Shown: positions 7,874-15,651 of the stretch, one piece after another
Position numbering within the stretch: the stretch's first letter is position 1
Layout: each line of letters opens with the position of its first letter
Source of the DNA: JASFHF01 sp050123375
Lineage (GTDB): Bacteria; Pseudomonadota; Gammaproteobacteria; UBA12402
Assembly (NCBI GenBank): GCA_050123375.1
Contig: JASFHF010000023.1
Location: 1-31,875 of the forward strand
Reading direction: 5' to 3'
Length of the DNA: 31,875 bases
The notes under the pieces: model-generated
Told to the model about the DNA's origin: nothing
The model's database searches: none
What the model saw: the letters and a program-made list of their open reading frames with translations, nothing else
Translations under genes and position numbers: made by a program

Positions 7874-10042
7874 TTACGCTAACACAAAATCAATTTGTTT
7901 GTCTTCTAAACTTACGCGTGCGACCTTTATTTTTAAGGTATCACCTAAGCGATAAATTTTGCCTGTGCGTTCACCGACTAATTGATGTCTTACCGCATCA
8001 AAGAAATAATAATCATCTTCTAGTGCGGTGATATGAATTAACCCTTCCACAAAAATATTTTTTAATTCCACAAAAATACCGAAGCCGGTTACTCCGCTAA
8101 TAATTCCTTCGTAATCCTGCCCCAGTTTATCCATCATATATTCACACTTTAACCAATCTAATGCTTCGTAGGTAGCATCATCTGCTCGTCTTTCAGTCAT
8201 TGAACAATGTTCGCCAAGAACTTGTAATTTTTCGTAATCCGGCAAACCTTTAGATTTATGTGATTTGTCAATTACGGCGCAAATAGCGCGATGCACAATT
8301 AAATCAGGATAACGGCGTATTGGTGAAGTAAAATGAGTGTATTCATCATAAGCCAAACCGAAATGACCATCATTTTCTGGTGAATAAAATGCTTGTGTCA
8401 TCGAACGTAATAAAATAGTTTGAATTAAATGTGCATCGGGACGGTTTTGAATTTTTTCAATTAACTTGGCATAATCAATTGGGGTTGGTAAATCACCACC
8501 GCCTAATGATAACCCAAGTTCTTTTAAAAATTCTTTTAATTCAGCAAATTTAGTTGCATCTGGTCCATCATGTACACGAAATAATGCATCACATTTATTT
8601 TTTAATAAAAATTTTGCGGCACATGTATTGGCACATAGCATGCATTCTTCAATGATGCGATGCGCATCATTGCGAACTATTGGGTATAGACGTTTTATTT
8701 TGCGATTTTCTTCAAATTCGACTTTAATTTCCGGCATTTCAAAATCAAGCGCACCCCGTGCGAGACGCACTTGGTGTAATGCTCTATATAGTTCATGTAA
8801 GTTTTGTAAATATGGCCAAACGTTTTTATATTGTTTAATTAGTTGTGTATCACCTTCGAGCATTTTCGCAACTTTGGTATAAGTTAATCTGGCATGTGAA
8901 TGAATAATTGCTTGATAAAATCGATATCGGGAAATTTTGCCGTTTGCCGCAATTGACATATCACAAACAACGCATAAGCGGTCAACGTTGGGTTTTAATG
9001 AGCATAAGCCATTTGATAGAACATGCGGCAGCATTGGTAGAACTCTGCCGGTAAAATATACCGAGGTTCCGCGTTTTTTCGCTTCTTTATCTAAAGCAGA
9101 ATTTGGTTTTACATAATGTCCGACATCAGCAATCGCAACAATTAGACGCCAACCGCCTTTAGGTTTTTTTTCACAATAAACTGCATCATCAAAATCTTTA
9201 GCATCTTCACCGTCAATAGTTACTAACGGAAAATCACGTAAATCAGCGCGGCCTTGTTGATCATTGGTTAAGACTTCTTCTGGAAGTTGTTTAATTTCGT
9301 CTTGCAATTCTTCAGGCCATTCATGCGGTAAATCAAATGCGCGAATCGCAACTTCAGTTTCCATGCCTGGCGCCATATAGTCACCTAATATTTCAACAAT
9401 ACGGCCAATTGCATAAGCACGTTTGGTTGGTGGGGTTACAATTTCAGCAATGACGATTTGGTCAACTTTAGCATCTAGTTGATCTTGCGGGGGTATAATA
9501 ATATCTTGTGCGATTCTTGTATTATCTGGTTCAACAAAACCAATTCCGCTTTCAATAAAAAATTTACCAACGATTTGTTTATGTTTGCGTTCTAGAATAT
9601 CAACAATTATTCCTTCGCGGCGATTACGTTTGTCCATGCCGATAATGCGCACATTTACCAAGTCGCCATCGAAAACTTTACGCATTTCATGCACAGGCAA
9701 AAAAATATCTTTGGTTCCATCTTCTGGTCTAACAAAACCAATGCCTTCTTTGTGACCTAAAACACGGCCGTGAATTAAATCACTAGCTTTGATTAAAGAA
9801 TATTTTGCTTTACGATTTTTTACTAGTTGTCCATCGCGCACCATGGCGCGCAATCTGCGTCGAAACGCTTCTTTTTCAAATGCGGTTTGTAAGCCGAAAT
9901 GCGTCATTAATTGTTTGCGTGAATATGTACTTTGATGTTGAGTTATAAAATCAAGAATTAGTTCACGCGAAGGAATAGGGTGCTCATATTTGCTTTTTTC
10001 GCGGTTTGCAAAGGGGTCTTGTTTGGGATTCCATGTTTTCAT
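7874..10042 (-). CDS. rnr: Ribonuclease R
   Basis: RNase R is a processive 3'-to-5' exoribonuclease that degrades structured RNA and takes part in rRNA and tmRNA quality control. The 722 residues show an N-terminal winged-helix domain (about 25-85), two cold-shock-like OB domains (about 90-220), the RNB catalytic domain (about 265-600) and a C-terminal S1 domain (about 640-722). The metal-binding aspartates are Asp277, Asp283, Asp285 and Asp286 in 'IDGEDAKDFDDAVY'. The protein stops right after the S1 domain and lacks the long lysine-rich tail of the E. coli enzyme (813 residues). It has no close neighbour on its strand upstream and is probably expressed alone. Confidence 0.96.
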   Translation of the reverse strand: MKTWNPKQDPFANREKSKYEHPIPSRELILDFITQHQSTYSRKQLMTHFGLQTAFEKEAFRRRLRAMVRDGQLVKNRKAKYSLIKASDLIHGRVLGHKEGIGFVRPEDGTKDIFLPVHEMRKVFDGDLVNVRIIGMDKRNRREGIIVDILERKHKQIVGKFFIESGIGFVEPDNTRIAQDIIIPPQDQLDAKVDQIVIAEIVTPPTKRAYAIGRIVEILGDYMAPGMETEVAIRAFDLPHEWPEELQDEIKQLPEEVLTNDQQGRADLRDFPLVTIDGEDAKDFDDAVYCEKKPKGGWRLIVAIADVGHYVKPNSALDKEAKKRGTSVYFTGRVLPMLPHVLSNGLCSLKPNVDRLCVVCDMSIAANGKISRYRFYQAIIHSHARLTYTKVAKMLEGDTQLIKQYKNVWPYLQNLHELYRALHQVRLARGALDFEMPEIKVEFEENRKIKRLYPIVRNDAHRIIEECMLCANTCAAKFLLKNKCDALFRVHDGPDATKFAELKEFLKELGLSLGGGDLPTPIDYAKLIEKIQNRPDAHLIQTILLRSMTQAFYSPENDGHFGLAYDEYTHFTSPIRRYPDLIVHRAICAVIDKSHKSKGLPDYEKLQVLGEHCSMTERRADDATYEALDWLKCEYMMDKLGQDYEGIISGVTGFGIFVELKNIFVEGLIHITALEDDYYFFDAVRHQLVGERTGKIYRLGDTLKIKVARVSLEDKQIDFVLA

Positions 10043-10146
10043 AGTTGCAATAATAGCATAAAAGATTGTAAAAATAACTGAACAGTTTACACTATGGTAG
10101 ATTTAGAACTTACGCTATATTTTATAAACTGATAAGCACACACCCG

Positions 10147-10170
10147 GAGGGTCGTTTGCAAACGACCCTC
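10147..10170. repeat. Perfect 24-bp palindrome
   Basis: The 12-base arm GAGGGTCGTTTG is followed directly by its reverse complement. The ends (GGGTCG...CGACCC) match the ends of the longer hairpin elements at 15582-15641 and 17431-17488, so it may be a short member of that family. No T run follows, so it does not look like an intrinsic terminator. Confidence 0.7.
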
Positions 10171-10231
10171 GCTTGATGCGCTAAACACAAAAATATTACG
10201 TAAGTCTTAATTTTATAAAAGGAGGAAAGTT

Positions 10232-10474
10232 ATGTGTAAAAAAATTATTCAATTAGGATGTTTAGCGGTGTTGTCATTATTGTTGGCAGCTTGTGAAAAT
10301 AATGCGGTTCATGAATATCATGGCCATGCAATGAATCATGATGCACAGTGTTTAGCTTTGCGGCATGATATTGATGTGATGAATTACCAGCATCATCGGG
10401 GGTGGACGAAGCCTCGTATTGAAGCTGATAAAAGGGCGTTGTGGAAGCAATATAATAAATTGGGATGTCCATAA
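10232..10474 (+). CDS. Small histidine-rich lipoprotein
   Basis: The 80-residue precursor has a lipoprotein signal peptide with lipobox 'LLAAC' and lipidated Cys21. The mature part is about 60 residues and rich in His ('HEYHGHAMNHDAQ', 'NYQHHRGW'), which would suit metal binding, but that is inference. A very strong ribosome binding site (AAGGAGGAAAG, 10219-10229) precedes ATG 10232. It lies 6 bases before the btuC-like permease and is probably co-transcribed. It is far too small to be the periplasmic binding protein of that importer. Confidence 0.75.
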   Translation: MCKKIIQLGCLAVLSLLLAACENNAVHEYHGHAMNHDAQCLALRHDIDVMNYQHHRGWTKPRIEADKRALWKQYNKLGCP

Positions 10475-10480
10475 AAGATT

Positions 10481-11452
10481 ATGCTAACTAACAACAAGTT
10501 ATATGTTTATCATTTATCACCAATTTTTATTGTGCTGCTTATATTGAGCATCATTAGCATTATTATTGGTATTGGCTTTGGCAGTGTTTCTATTTTTAGT
10601 CAGACTCATGTGGTGCAGCGCGAAATTATTATGCAAATTCGTATGCCGAGGGTGTTTACTGCTTTCATTGTTGGTGGATTGTTATCACTTTCTGGCGCGT
10701 TAATGCAGGTGTTGTTGCGTAATCCATTAGCAGATCCTTATGTTTTAGGTATTTCTGGCGGAGCGGCGGTAGCAAGCTTGTTGGTGATGTTAGTTGGTAT
10801 TTTTACTAGTTTTATTTATGTGTGGGCTTTTGTTGGAAGTTTGTTTTCAATGTTGTTGGTAATGAGTTTGGTGCGTAATTCACGTAATTTTTCTTCATTG
10901 CAGTTATTACTTACTGGTGTAGTAATTGCAGCTGGATGGGCGGCGGTTATTAGTTTTATTTTGGCGATTAGTCCACAATCAAATTTACGCGGCATGTTAT
11001 TTTGGTTAATGGGTGATTTAAGCTATGCAAAATTTTCTTATTGGCATTTATTAATTTTGGTTGCAGGTTTGTTAGTTAGTTTGTGTTTGGCTAAACCTTT
11101 AAATATTTTAGCCCGCGGTGAACTTACTGCAAAAAGTTTGGGAATTAACACGCAGCGATTGAGTTGGTTATTATATTTTATTACTTCGTTACTAACCGCG
11201 TGTGCAGTTAGTATTGCTGGTTGTATTGGTTTTGTTGGTTTAATTGTACCGCACATGTTGCGTCAATTTGGCAACAATGATCATCGATTTATTTTGCCGG
11301 GGTCAGTTTTATTAGGCGGAATTTTGTTAACTTTAGCGGATACTTTATCTCGTAGTTTGATGGCGCCAATTCAATTACCAGTTGGCGTAGTGACTGCAAT
11401 TGTCGGTGTGCCGTGTTTTTTATTTTTATTGCAGCGCGGAGTCAAGCAATAA
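10481..11452 (+). CDS. FecCD/BtuC-family ABC importer permease
   Basis: This 323-residue integral membrane protein belongs to the type II importer permeases for cobalamin, haem and iron-siderophores. Evidence is 'RMPRVFTAFIVGGLLSLSGALMQ' followed by 'RNPLADPYVLGISGGA', the hallmark of the family, about nine or ten hydrophobic helices, and the coupling-helix region 'GFVGLIVPHMLRQFG' near residue 250. It pairs with the ATPase encoded right after it (TAATG overlap). Cobalamin or a siderophore is the likely cargo, but sequence alone does not separate them. No periplasmic binding protein or TonB-dependent receptor is in the window. Confidence 0.88.
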   Translation: MLTNNKLYVYHLSPIFIVLLILSIISIIIGIGFGSVSIFSQTHVVQREIIMQIRMPRVFTAFIVGGLLSLSGALMQVLLRNPLADPYVLGISGGAAVASLLVMLVGIFTSFIYVWAFVGSLFSMLLVMSLVRNSRNFSSLQLLLTGVVIAAGWAAVISFILAISPQSNLRGMLFWLMGDLSYAKFSYWHLLILVAGLLVSLCLAKPLNILARGELTAKSLGINTQRLSWLLYFITSLLTACAVSIAGCIGFVGLIVPHMLRQFGNNDHRFILPGSVLLGGILLTLADTLSRSLMAPIQLPVGVVTAIVGVPCFLFLLQRGVKQ

Positions 11453-12189
11453 TGTTACGTGCGCAGGATTTGACAATCAGCATTGGCAAACAAAAAATTG
11501 TTGAGCGCTTACATCTTGAATTTAAACCTGGTGAAATTTGGGGAATTTTGGGTCCCAATGGTGTTGGTAAAACTACTTTTTTGCACACATTAGCAGGATT
11601 GCGTGCAGCGGATAATGGTAATATCTGGTTGAATGAAATTGACGTAAAAAATTTTAATCCGAAACAACGTGCGCAAAAAATTGGTTTGCTTGCGCAAGAC
11701 ACAGAATTTTCATTTCCCAGCACAGTTTTTGAAACTGCATTAATTGGTCGTTATCCTTATTCTAAAAAATGGTTTGGTGAAATGCGTGATGATTTTGAGT
11801 TTACTAACCAAGCATTAGCTGCTGTGCAATTGGAAAATTTTGCCGATCGTTTGGTGACGACTTTATCTGGAGGTGAAAGGCGAAGGTTGGCTCTTGCAAC
11901 AGTGTTAACTCAAGATCCAGATATTTATTTGTTAGACGAGCCTACTAACCATTTAGATTTGCAGCAAAAAATTCGTGTTTTATCTTTATTAAAGCAGTTA
12001 GCGTTAGCGCAGCATAAAACTATTATTATGGTATTGCATGATATTCATTTGCTGCGTAATTTTTGTGATAAAGTTATTGTAATGCAATTTAATGACAAGT
12101 GTAGTTATGGTAATTGTGCACAGATGCTGTCTTTTGAACAGCTTGGCCAAGTTTTTCCAGTCGACGTCTTGCGCCTTTTGCTAGGTTGA
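11452..12189 (+). CDS. BtuD/FecE-type ABC importer ATPase
   Basis: The ATPase energises the adjacent permease. The start is set at ATG 11452, which overlaps the permease stop by one base (TAATG), giving 245 residues. A longer frame from 11413 would only add 13 residues encoded inside the permease gene. Motifs in order: Walker A 'GPNGVGKT' (34-41), signature 'LSGGERRR' (from 138), Walker B 'IYLLDE' (158-163) and switch His196. All catalytic residues are present. Confidence 0.93.
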   Translation: MLRAQDLTISIGKQKIVERLHLEFKPGEIWGILGPNGVGKTTFLHTLAGLRAADNGNIWLNEIDVKNFNPKQRAQKIGLLAQDTEFSFPSTVFETALIGRYPYSKKWFGEMRDDFEFTNQALAAVQLENFADRLVTTLSGGERRRLALATVLTQDPDIYLLDEPTNHLDLQQKIRVLSLLKQLALAQHKTIIMVLHDIHLLRNFCDKVIVMQFNDKCSYGNCAQMLSFEQLGQVFPVDVLRLLLG

Positions 12190-12238
12190 AAATAAATATA
12201 TTATAAAAATGTTAGATTTTTTTCTAACTAAGATCTGC

Positions 12239-12244
12239 TATAAT
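12239..12244 (+). promoter_or_regulatory. -10 box of the rnpB promoter
   Basis: A perfect TATAAT preceded by TGC (TG at -14 position shifted by one) ends 6 bases before the first base of the predicted RNase P RNA, which fits a start at about 12251. The -35 region is a T-rich tract without a clear TTGACA. A small inverted repeat, GTTAG...CTAAC (12211-12228), around T7 lies upstream and may weakly end the ABC transporter transcript. Confidence 0.6.
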
Positions 12245-12250
12245 TTCTTT

Positions 12251-12640
12251 GAGTCAGCCAGGCAGTCGCTGGGCCAGTTAGGTATCAGACACCATAACGG
12301 TGTCTGATACCTAACTGGCCTGGAGGAAAGTCCGAGCTTCATAGGGCAAAGTGCCAGCTAACAGCTGGGGGATGTGAGTCTACGGAAAGTGCCACAGAAA
12401 ATATACCGCCTAAGAGGATGGGAAACTATTCTCTGGTAAGGGTGAAATGGTGCGGTAAGAGCGCACCGCGTTGCTGGTAACAGCGATGGCAGGGCAAACC
12501 CCACTTGAAGCAAGACCGAATAGGGATTCAATCATGTTGCCCGCATGGAATCCGGGTTGGTTGCTTGAGCGTTATGGCGACATAACGCCCAGATGAATGA
12601 CTGTCCACGACAGAACTCGGCTTATCGGCTGGCTCAAATT
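12251..12640 (+). ncRNA. rnpB: RNase P RNA (M1 RNA, bacterial type A)
   Basis: The catalytic RNA removes 5' leaders from tRNA precursors. Conserved blocks are present in order: GAGGAAAGTCCGAGCTTCAT (12323 on), AGGGCA, GTGCCAG, the central GGTAAGGGTGAAATGGTGCG, GTAAGAGCGCACCG, AGCAAGACCGAATAGGG, TTGCTTGAGC, AGATGAATGACTGTCCACGA and CAGAACTCGGCTTATCG. Helix P1 closes the molecule: GAGTCAGCC (12251-12259) pairs with GGCTGGCTC (12627-12635). The P3 arm is a perfect 22-bp palindrome unlike the usual P3. The exact 3' end is approximate. Confidence 0.97.
12272..12320. repeat. Perfect palindrome forming the P3 arm of RNase P RNA
   Basis: A 22-base arm (12272-12293) and its exact reverse complement (12299-12320) enclose the 5-base loop ATAAC. 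It sits where helix P3 of the RNA should be. Such perfection over 22 bp is unusual for a functional RNA helix and suggests a palindromic repeat inserted into, or replacing, P3. Confidence 0.85.
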
Positions 12641-12662
12641 TCAATCATATACTGAAATATTC

Positions 12663-12712
12663 TTGATTTTTTACGTATTTTACCTATAATACCTAAAATA
12701 GGTATTATAGGT
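12663..12712 (+). promoter_or_regulatory. Promoter and palindromic operator of the toxin-antitoxin operon
   Basis: A -35 TTGATT (12663-12668) and a perfect -10 TATAAT (12685-12690) are 16 bp apart. A perfect 13-bp inverted repeat with arms ACCTATAATACCT (12682-12694) and AGGTATTATAGGT (12700-12712) around AAAAT covers the -10 box. This is the expected site for autorepression by the YefM-like antitoxin or the antitoxin-toxin complex. Confidence 0.8.
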
Positions 12713-12728
12713 AATTAGGAGAAATTCA

Positions 12729-12962
12729 ATGCACATATCCGCAACTGCGTTAAATAAACGCCCAGGTACATATTTAGAGAAAGCAATAAAAGACCCTGTA
12801 ATAGTTGAAAAATCGGGACGACCGATGGCTGTGATAATCTCATATGAGCGATATGAACAGTTAGAAGATGCGTATTGGGGGGAGCTTGCTAGCAAGGCTG
12901 ACAAGGAAAGATCTTTGAGCTCTAAAGAATCTATGGAGTTTTTACTTAAAGACGATGATTGA
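12729..12962 (+). CDS. YefM/Phd-family antitoxin
   Basis: The 77-residue protein begins 'MHISATALNKRPGTYLEKAIKDPVIVEKSGRPMAVIISYERYEQLED', the classic Phd/YefM fold: N-terminal DNA-binding and dimerisation part, then a C-terminal tail (about 50-77) that wraps around the toxin. It should neutralise the toxin encoded next and repress the operon through the palindrome over the promoter. AGGAG at 12717-12721 precedes ATG 12729. It overlaps the toxin gene by 8 bases, typical of these pairs. Confidence 0.92.
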   Translation: MHISATALNKRPGTYLEKAIKDPVIVEKSGRPMAVIISYERYEQLEDAYWGELASKADKERSLSSKESMEFLLKDDD

Positions 12963-13245
12963 TATTGTTATTAAACCCAAAGTAAAAAAATTCATTAAAT
13001 TGTTGCCGCCAAAACATCAACGGCAGGTTAAAGATCGTATATTAAAATTACTAGAAAAGCCTATTCCCCACGATTCCAAGTATTTGACGGGATATAATCC
13101 ATATATAAGAATTGATATTGGTGAATATCGTATTATTTATAAATTCAATGCCAAGAAAAAACTAATCACGGTTGTATTGGTTGGTAAACGTAATGATGGA
13201 GCCGTATACCGGGAATTCAAAAGGTATATAAAAAGCAACAAATAA
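12955..13245 (+). CDS. RelE/ParE-superfamily toxin
   Basis: The 96-residue basic protein has the RelE-like pattern: 'IVIKPKVKKFIKLLPPKHQRQVKDRILKLLEKP', then 'YIRIDIGEYRIIYKF' and 'VVLVGKRNDGAVYREF'. RelE-type members cut mRNA in the ribosome, whereas ParE-type members poison gyrase. The Arg in 'GEYRIIY' and the C-terminal 'GKRNDGAVY' favour the RelE branch, but I cannot be sure. The gene overlaps the antitoxin by 8 bases. The frame is complete, so the module may be active. Confidence 0.88.
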   Translation: MIDIVIKPKVKKFIKLLPPKHQRQVKDRILKLLEKPIPHDSKYLTGYNPYIRIDIGEYRIIYKFNAKKKLITVVLVGKRNDGAVYREFKRYIKSNK

Positions 13246-13303
13246 CCAATTCACCGTATAATTCCTATCCAATTCTGCATAAAGCTGTTATTATGTTGCG
13301 GTT

Positions 13304-14362
13304 ATGAATTTAGTAAAAGCGGCTGCAGTTCCGATGCGTACAATTGGGCCAATTGAGATAGTTAGTCCATATATCGAAGGTCAAGTTAAGGTTCCTTTGG
13401 CTACCTATGAAACGCCTTTATGGGCATCGACTAATCGTGGCGCTAAGGTATCGCGCTCGGCGTGCGGAATTCATGCAGTTATGGTTGATGAGCGTATGAC
13501 TCGTTCGGTTTTGTTTGAGGCTTCTTGCGCGGCAATTGCTTTGCAGGTAGTACGTGATGCCAAATTGCGCCGCGAAGAAATTGCAAAAGTGATTAGCAAA
13601 ACCAGCCGATTTACTAAATTATTGGAATTAAATTTTCAAATTGTTGGGAATTTAATTTATTTAAGACTCGAATGTTCTACTGGCGATGCTGCAGGACATA
13701 ATATGACAACCAATGCGGCTGATCATGTAATGAATTGGATGTTAGTGCAATATCCAAAATTACGTTATATTTCGGTATCGGGGAATTTTTGTGTCGACAA
13801 AAAAGTTTCTGCGGTAAATGGTATTTTAGGACGTGGCAAATATGTAATTGCTGAAATAACCATCCCGCGAAACATTTGTGGACAAATTTTAAAAACCACC
13901 CCGGAAAAAATTGTGGAGTTAAATATTAAAAAAAATTTATTAGGTACAAATATTGCCGGAGGAGTAAGAACTGCTAATGCGCATTTTGCAAATATTTTAT
14001 TGGCATTGTATTTAGCAGTTGGTCAGGATGCAGCAAATATAATTGAGGGTTCGCAGGGATTTGTGCATACTCAGGTGCAAAATGATTCATTATATTTTTC
14101 AGTAACTTTGCCAAACGTGATTGTTGGTACAATAGGCGCCGGTAAAAAATTAGATTTTGTGCGTGATAATTTACAGATGTTAGGTTGTTTAGAAGATCGT
14201 GAAGTGGGTGACAATGCACGGCGTTTGGCGGTAATTGTTGCTGCAACAGTCTTATGCGGTGAACTTTCGTTATTAGCAGCATTAACGAATCAGGGTGAAT
14301 TAATGCGCACCCATTTAAGTTTGGAACGCGGTGTTTTGGTAAAGGAAATAATGAATGAATAA
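13304..14362 (+). CDS. mvaA: Hydroxymethylglutaryl-CoA reductase (class I-like)
   Basis: The enzyme reduces HMG-CoA to mevalonate with NADPH, the committed step of the mevalonate pathway. The 352 residues correspond to a catalytic domain only, with no membrane anchor. Catalytic residues line up with class I enzymes: Glu36 in 'YETPLWAS', Lys166 in 'SGNFCVDKK', Asp242 in 'GQDAAN' and His337 in 'RTHLS'. 'DAAGHNMTTNA' (128 on) and 'GTIGAGKKL' (275 on) are the HMG-CoA and nucleotide motifs; the second is usually GTVGGGT. ATG 13304 has no clear ribosome binding site. The gene overlaps mvaS by 8 bases. The class I resemblance is unlike the class II enzymes of Gram-positive bacteria. Confidence 0.92.
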   Translation: MNLVKAAAVPMRTIGPIEIVSPYIEGQVKVPLATYETPLWASTNRGAKVSRSACGIHAVMVDERMTRSVLFEASCAAIALQVVRDAKLRREEIAKVISKTSRFTKLLELNFQIVGNLIYLRLECSTGDAAGHNMTTNAADHVMNWMLVQYPKLRYISVSGNFCVDKKVSAVNGILGRGKYVIAEITIPRNICGQILKTTPEKIVELNIKKNLLGTNIAGGVRTANAHFANILLALYLAVGQDAANIIEGSQGFVHTQVQNDSLYFSVTLPNVIVGTIGAGKKLDFVRDNLQMLGCLEDREVGDNARRLAVIVAATVLCGELSLLAALTNQGELMRTHLSLERGVLVKEIMNE

Positions 14363-15539
14363 AGAATATAATTTAGCAGTTGGAATTGATGCGATGGGTT
14401 TTTATACTTCGCATTATTATTTAGATTTAGCAGAGCTTGCTGCTGTAAGAAATATTGATGTTAATAAATTTAATGTTGGCTTAGGGCAATTGAAAATGGC
14501 GGTGCCTGCGCCCGGAGAGGATGTAGTTACCATTGCTGCTAATGCTGCGCGAAAAGTTTTAAAATACACAAATATAGATGATATAGATACAGTATTGTTT
14601 GCAACTGAATCTGGTGTTGATCAATCCAAAGCGGCGGGTATTTATTTGCATGCATTGTTGAATTTGCCTAAGAAATGTCGTGTAACAGAATTAAAGCAAG
14701 CATGTTATAGCACTACGGCAGGTTTGCAATTAGCGATGGCATTAGTTGCCCGTTATCCGCATAAAAAAGTTTTATTAGTTGCAGCAGATATTGCGCGTTA
14801 TGGTTTAAATAAAGCTGGCGAGTCTTCACAAGGATGTGGTGCAATAGCGATGCTGGTTAGTGTTAATCCGAGGCTGCTTGCTATTGAACCGGAATATAGT
14901 GTGTATACTGATGATGTTATGGATTTTTGGCGACCGAACTATCAGGATGTAGCATTGGTCGAAGGAAAATATTCCACGATTATTTATATGCGCGCGTTAG
15001 AACAAGTTTGGCGTGATTATGCTATGCATTCACAACGTGGTTTTAATGATCACGGCTTTTTTTGTTACCACGTTCCAGTGCCGCGTTTGGTTGAGAAAGC
15101 TCATAAATTATTGGCAAAAATTAATGGACAAAAGATTAATGAGGATCAAGTCAGGAAACAGGTTGCGGATTCATTGGTATATGCACGTGAAATAGGTAAT
15201 AGTTATACTGCAGCTTTGCACGTTGGATTAATTTCGTTATTAGATAATTATCAAGGTGATGCTGCTGGGCAACGTATTGGATTTTATAGTTATGGTTCTG
15301 GATGCGTGGCGGAATATTTTAGCGGAGTGGTGCAGGATAATTATCGTAGCATATTACAAGTTTCCGAAAATCAAAAAATGTTGAATTCCCGTCAAAGTCT
15401 GACTTATCAAGAGTACGAACAATTTTTTAATTTTATTTTGCCTGAGGATGGTAGTGAGTTTTATACCCCGCATTATAATACGGGACATTTTCGTTTAGCA
15501 GGCATTAAAGATCATAAAAGGTTGTATGAAGTTGTATAA
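14355..15539 (+). CDS. mvaS: Hydroxymethylglutaryl-CoA synthase
   Basis: MvaS condenses acetyl-CoA with acetoacetyl-CoA to give HMG-CoA, the step before the reductase encoded just upstream. The 394-residue protein has the thiolase-like catalytic triad: Glu85 in 'ATESGVDQSK', the acylated Cys117 in 'ELKQACYSTTAG' and His239 in 'FCYHVPVPRLV'. The start ATG 14355 lies inside the end of mvaA (8-base overlap), so translation is probably coupled. The stop codon touches the first unit of a tandem 33-bp repeat. Confidence 0.95.
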   Translation: MNKEYNLAVGIDAMGFYTSHYYLDLAELAAVRNIDVNKFNVGLGQLKMAVPAPGEDVVTIAANAARKVLKYTNIDDIDTVLFATESGVDQSKAAGIYLHALLNLPKKCRVTELKQACYSTTAGLQLAMALVARYPHKKVLLVAADIARYGLNKAGESSQGCGAIAMLVSVNPRLLAIEPEYSVYTDDVMDFWRPNYQDVALVEGKYSTIIYMRALEQVWRDYAMHSQRGFNDHGFFCYHVPVPRLVEKAHKLLAKINGQKINEDQVRKQVADSLVYAREIGNSYTAALHVGLISLLDNYQGDAAGQRIGFYSYGSGCVAEYFSGVVQDNYRSILQVSENQKMLNSRQSLTYQEYEQFFNFILPEDGSEFYTPHYNTGHFRLAGIKDHKRLYEVV

Positions 15540-15604
15540 GGTATTGGTGGGGTCGCATCTTCACTCATTACAGGTATTGGTGGGGTCGCATCTTCACTCA
15601 TTAC
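15539..15604. repeat. Two exact tandem copies of a 33-bp unit
   Basis: Units at 15539-15571 and 15572-15604 are identical. Each ends in the left arm of the hairpin element whose right arm lies at 15617-15641. The arrangement looks like slippage or a duplicated half of a palindromic element. The first base of unit 1 is the last base of the mvaS stop codon. Confidence 0.9.
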
Positions 15605-15641
15605 ATGTGCGAAGCTATGTAATGAGTGAAGATGCGACCCC
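15582..15641. repeat. Hairpin element with perfect 25-bp arms before the mevalonate kinase gene
   Basis: Arms at 15582-15606 and 15617-15641 are exact reverse complements, with the 10-base loop GTGCGAAGCT. The ends are GGGGTCG...CGACCCC. The loop of the element at 18787-18834 is nearly the reverse complement of this one (one mismatch), which marks the two as members of one family in opposite orientation. The right arm ends 10 bases before ATG 15652, so the hairpin occupies the place of the ribosome binding site. Confidence 0.9.
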
Positions 15642-15651
15642 CTAAGATACT

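Noticed and set aside
15539..15641. Short repeats that could suggest a CRISPR array
   Set aside because: Only two units, directly abutting without spacers, followed by a hairpin; no cas genes in the window.
15582..15641. Hairpin elements as intrinsic terminators
   Set aside because: None of the GGG[A/T]CG hairpins is followed by a run of T, and the one at 17431-17488 lies inside a gene that continues beyond it.
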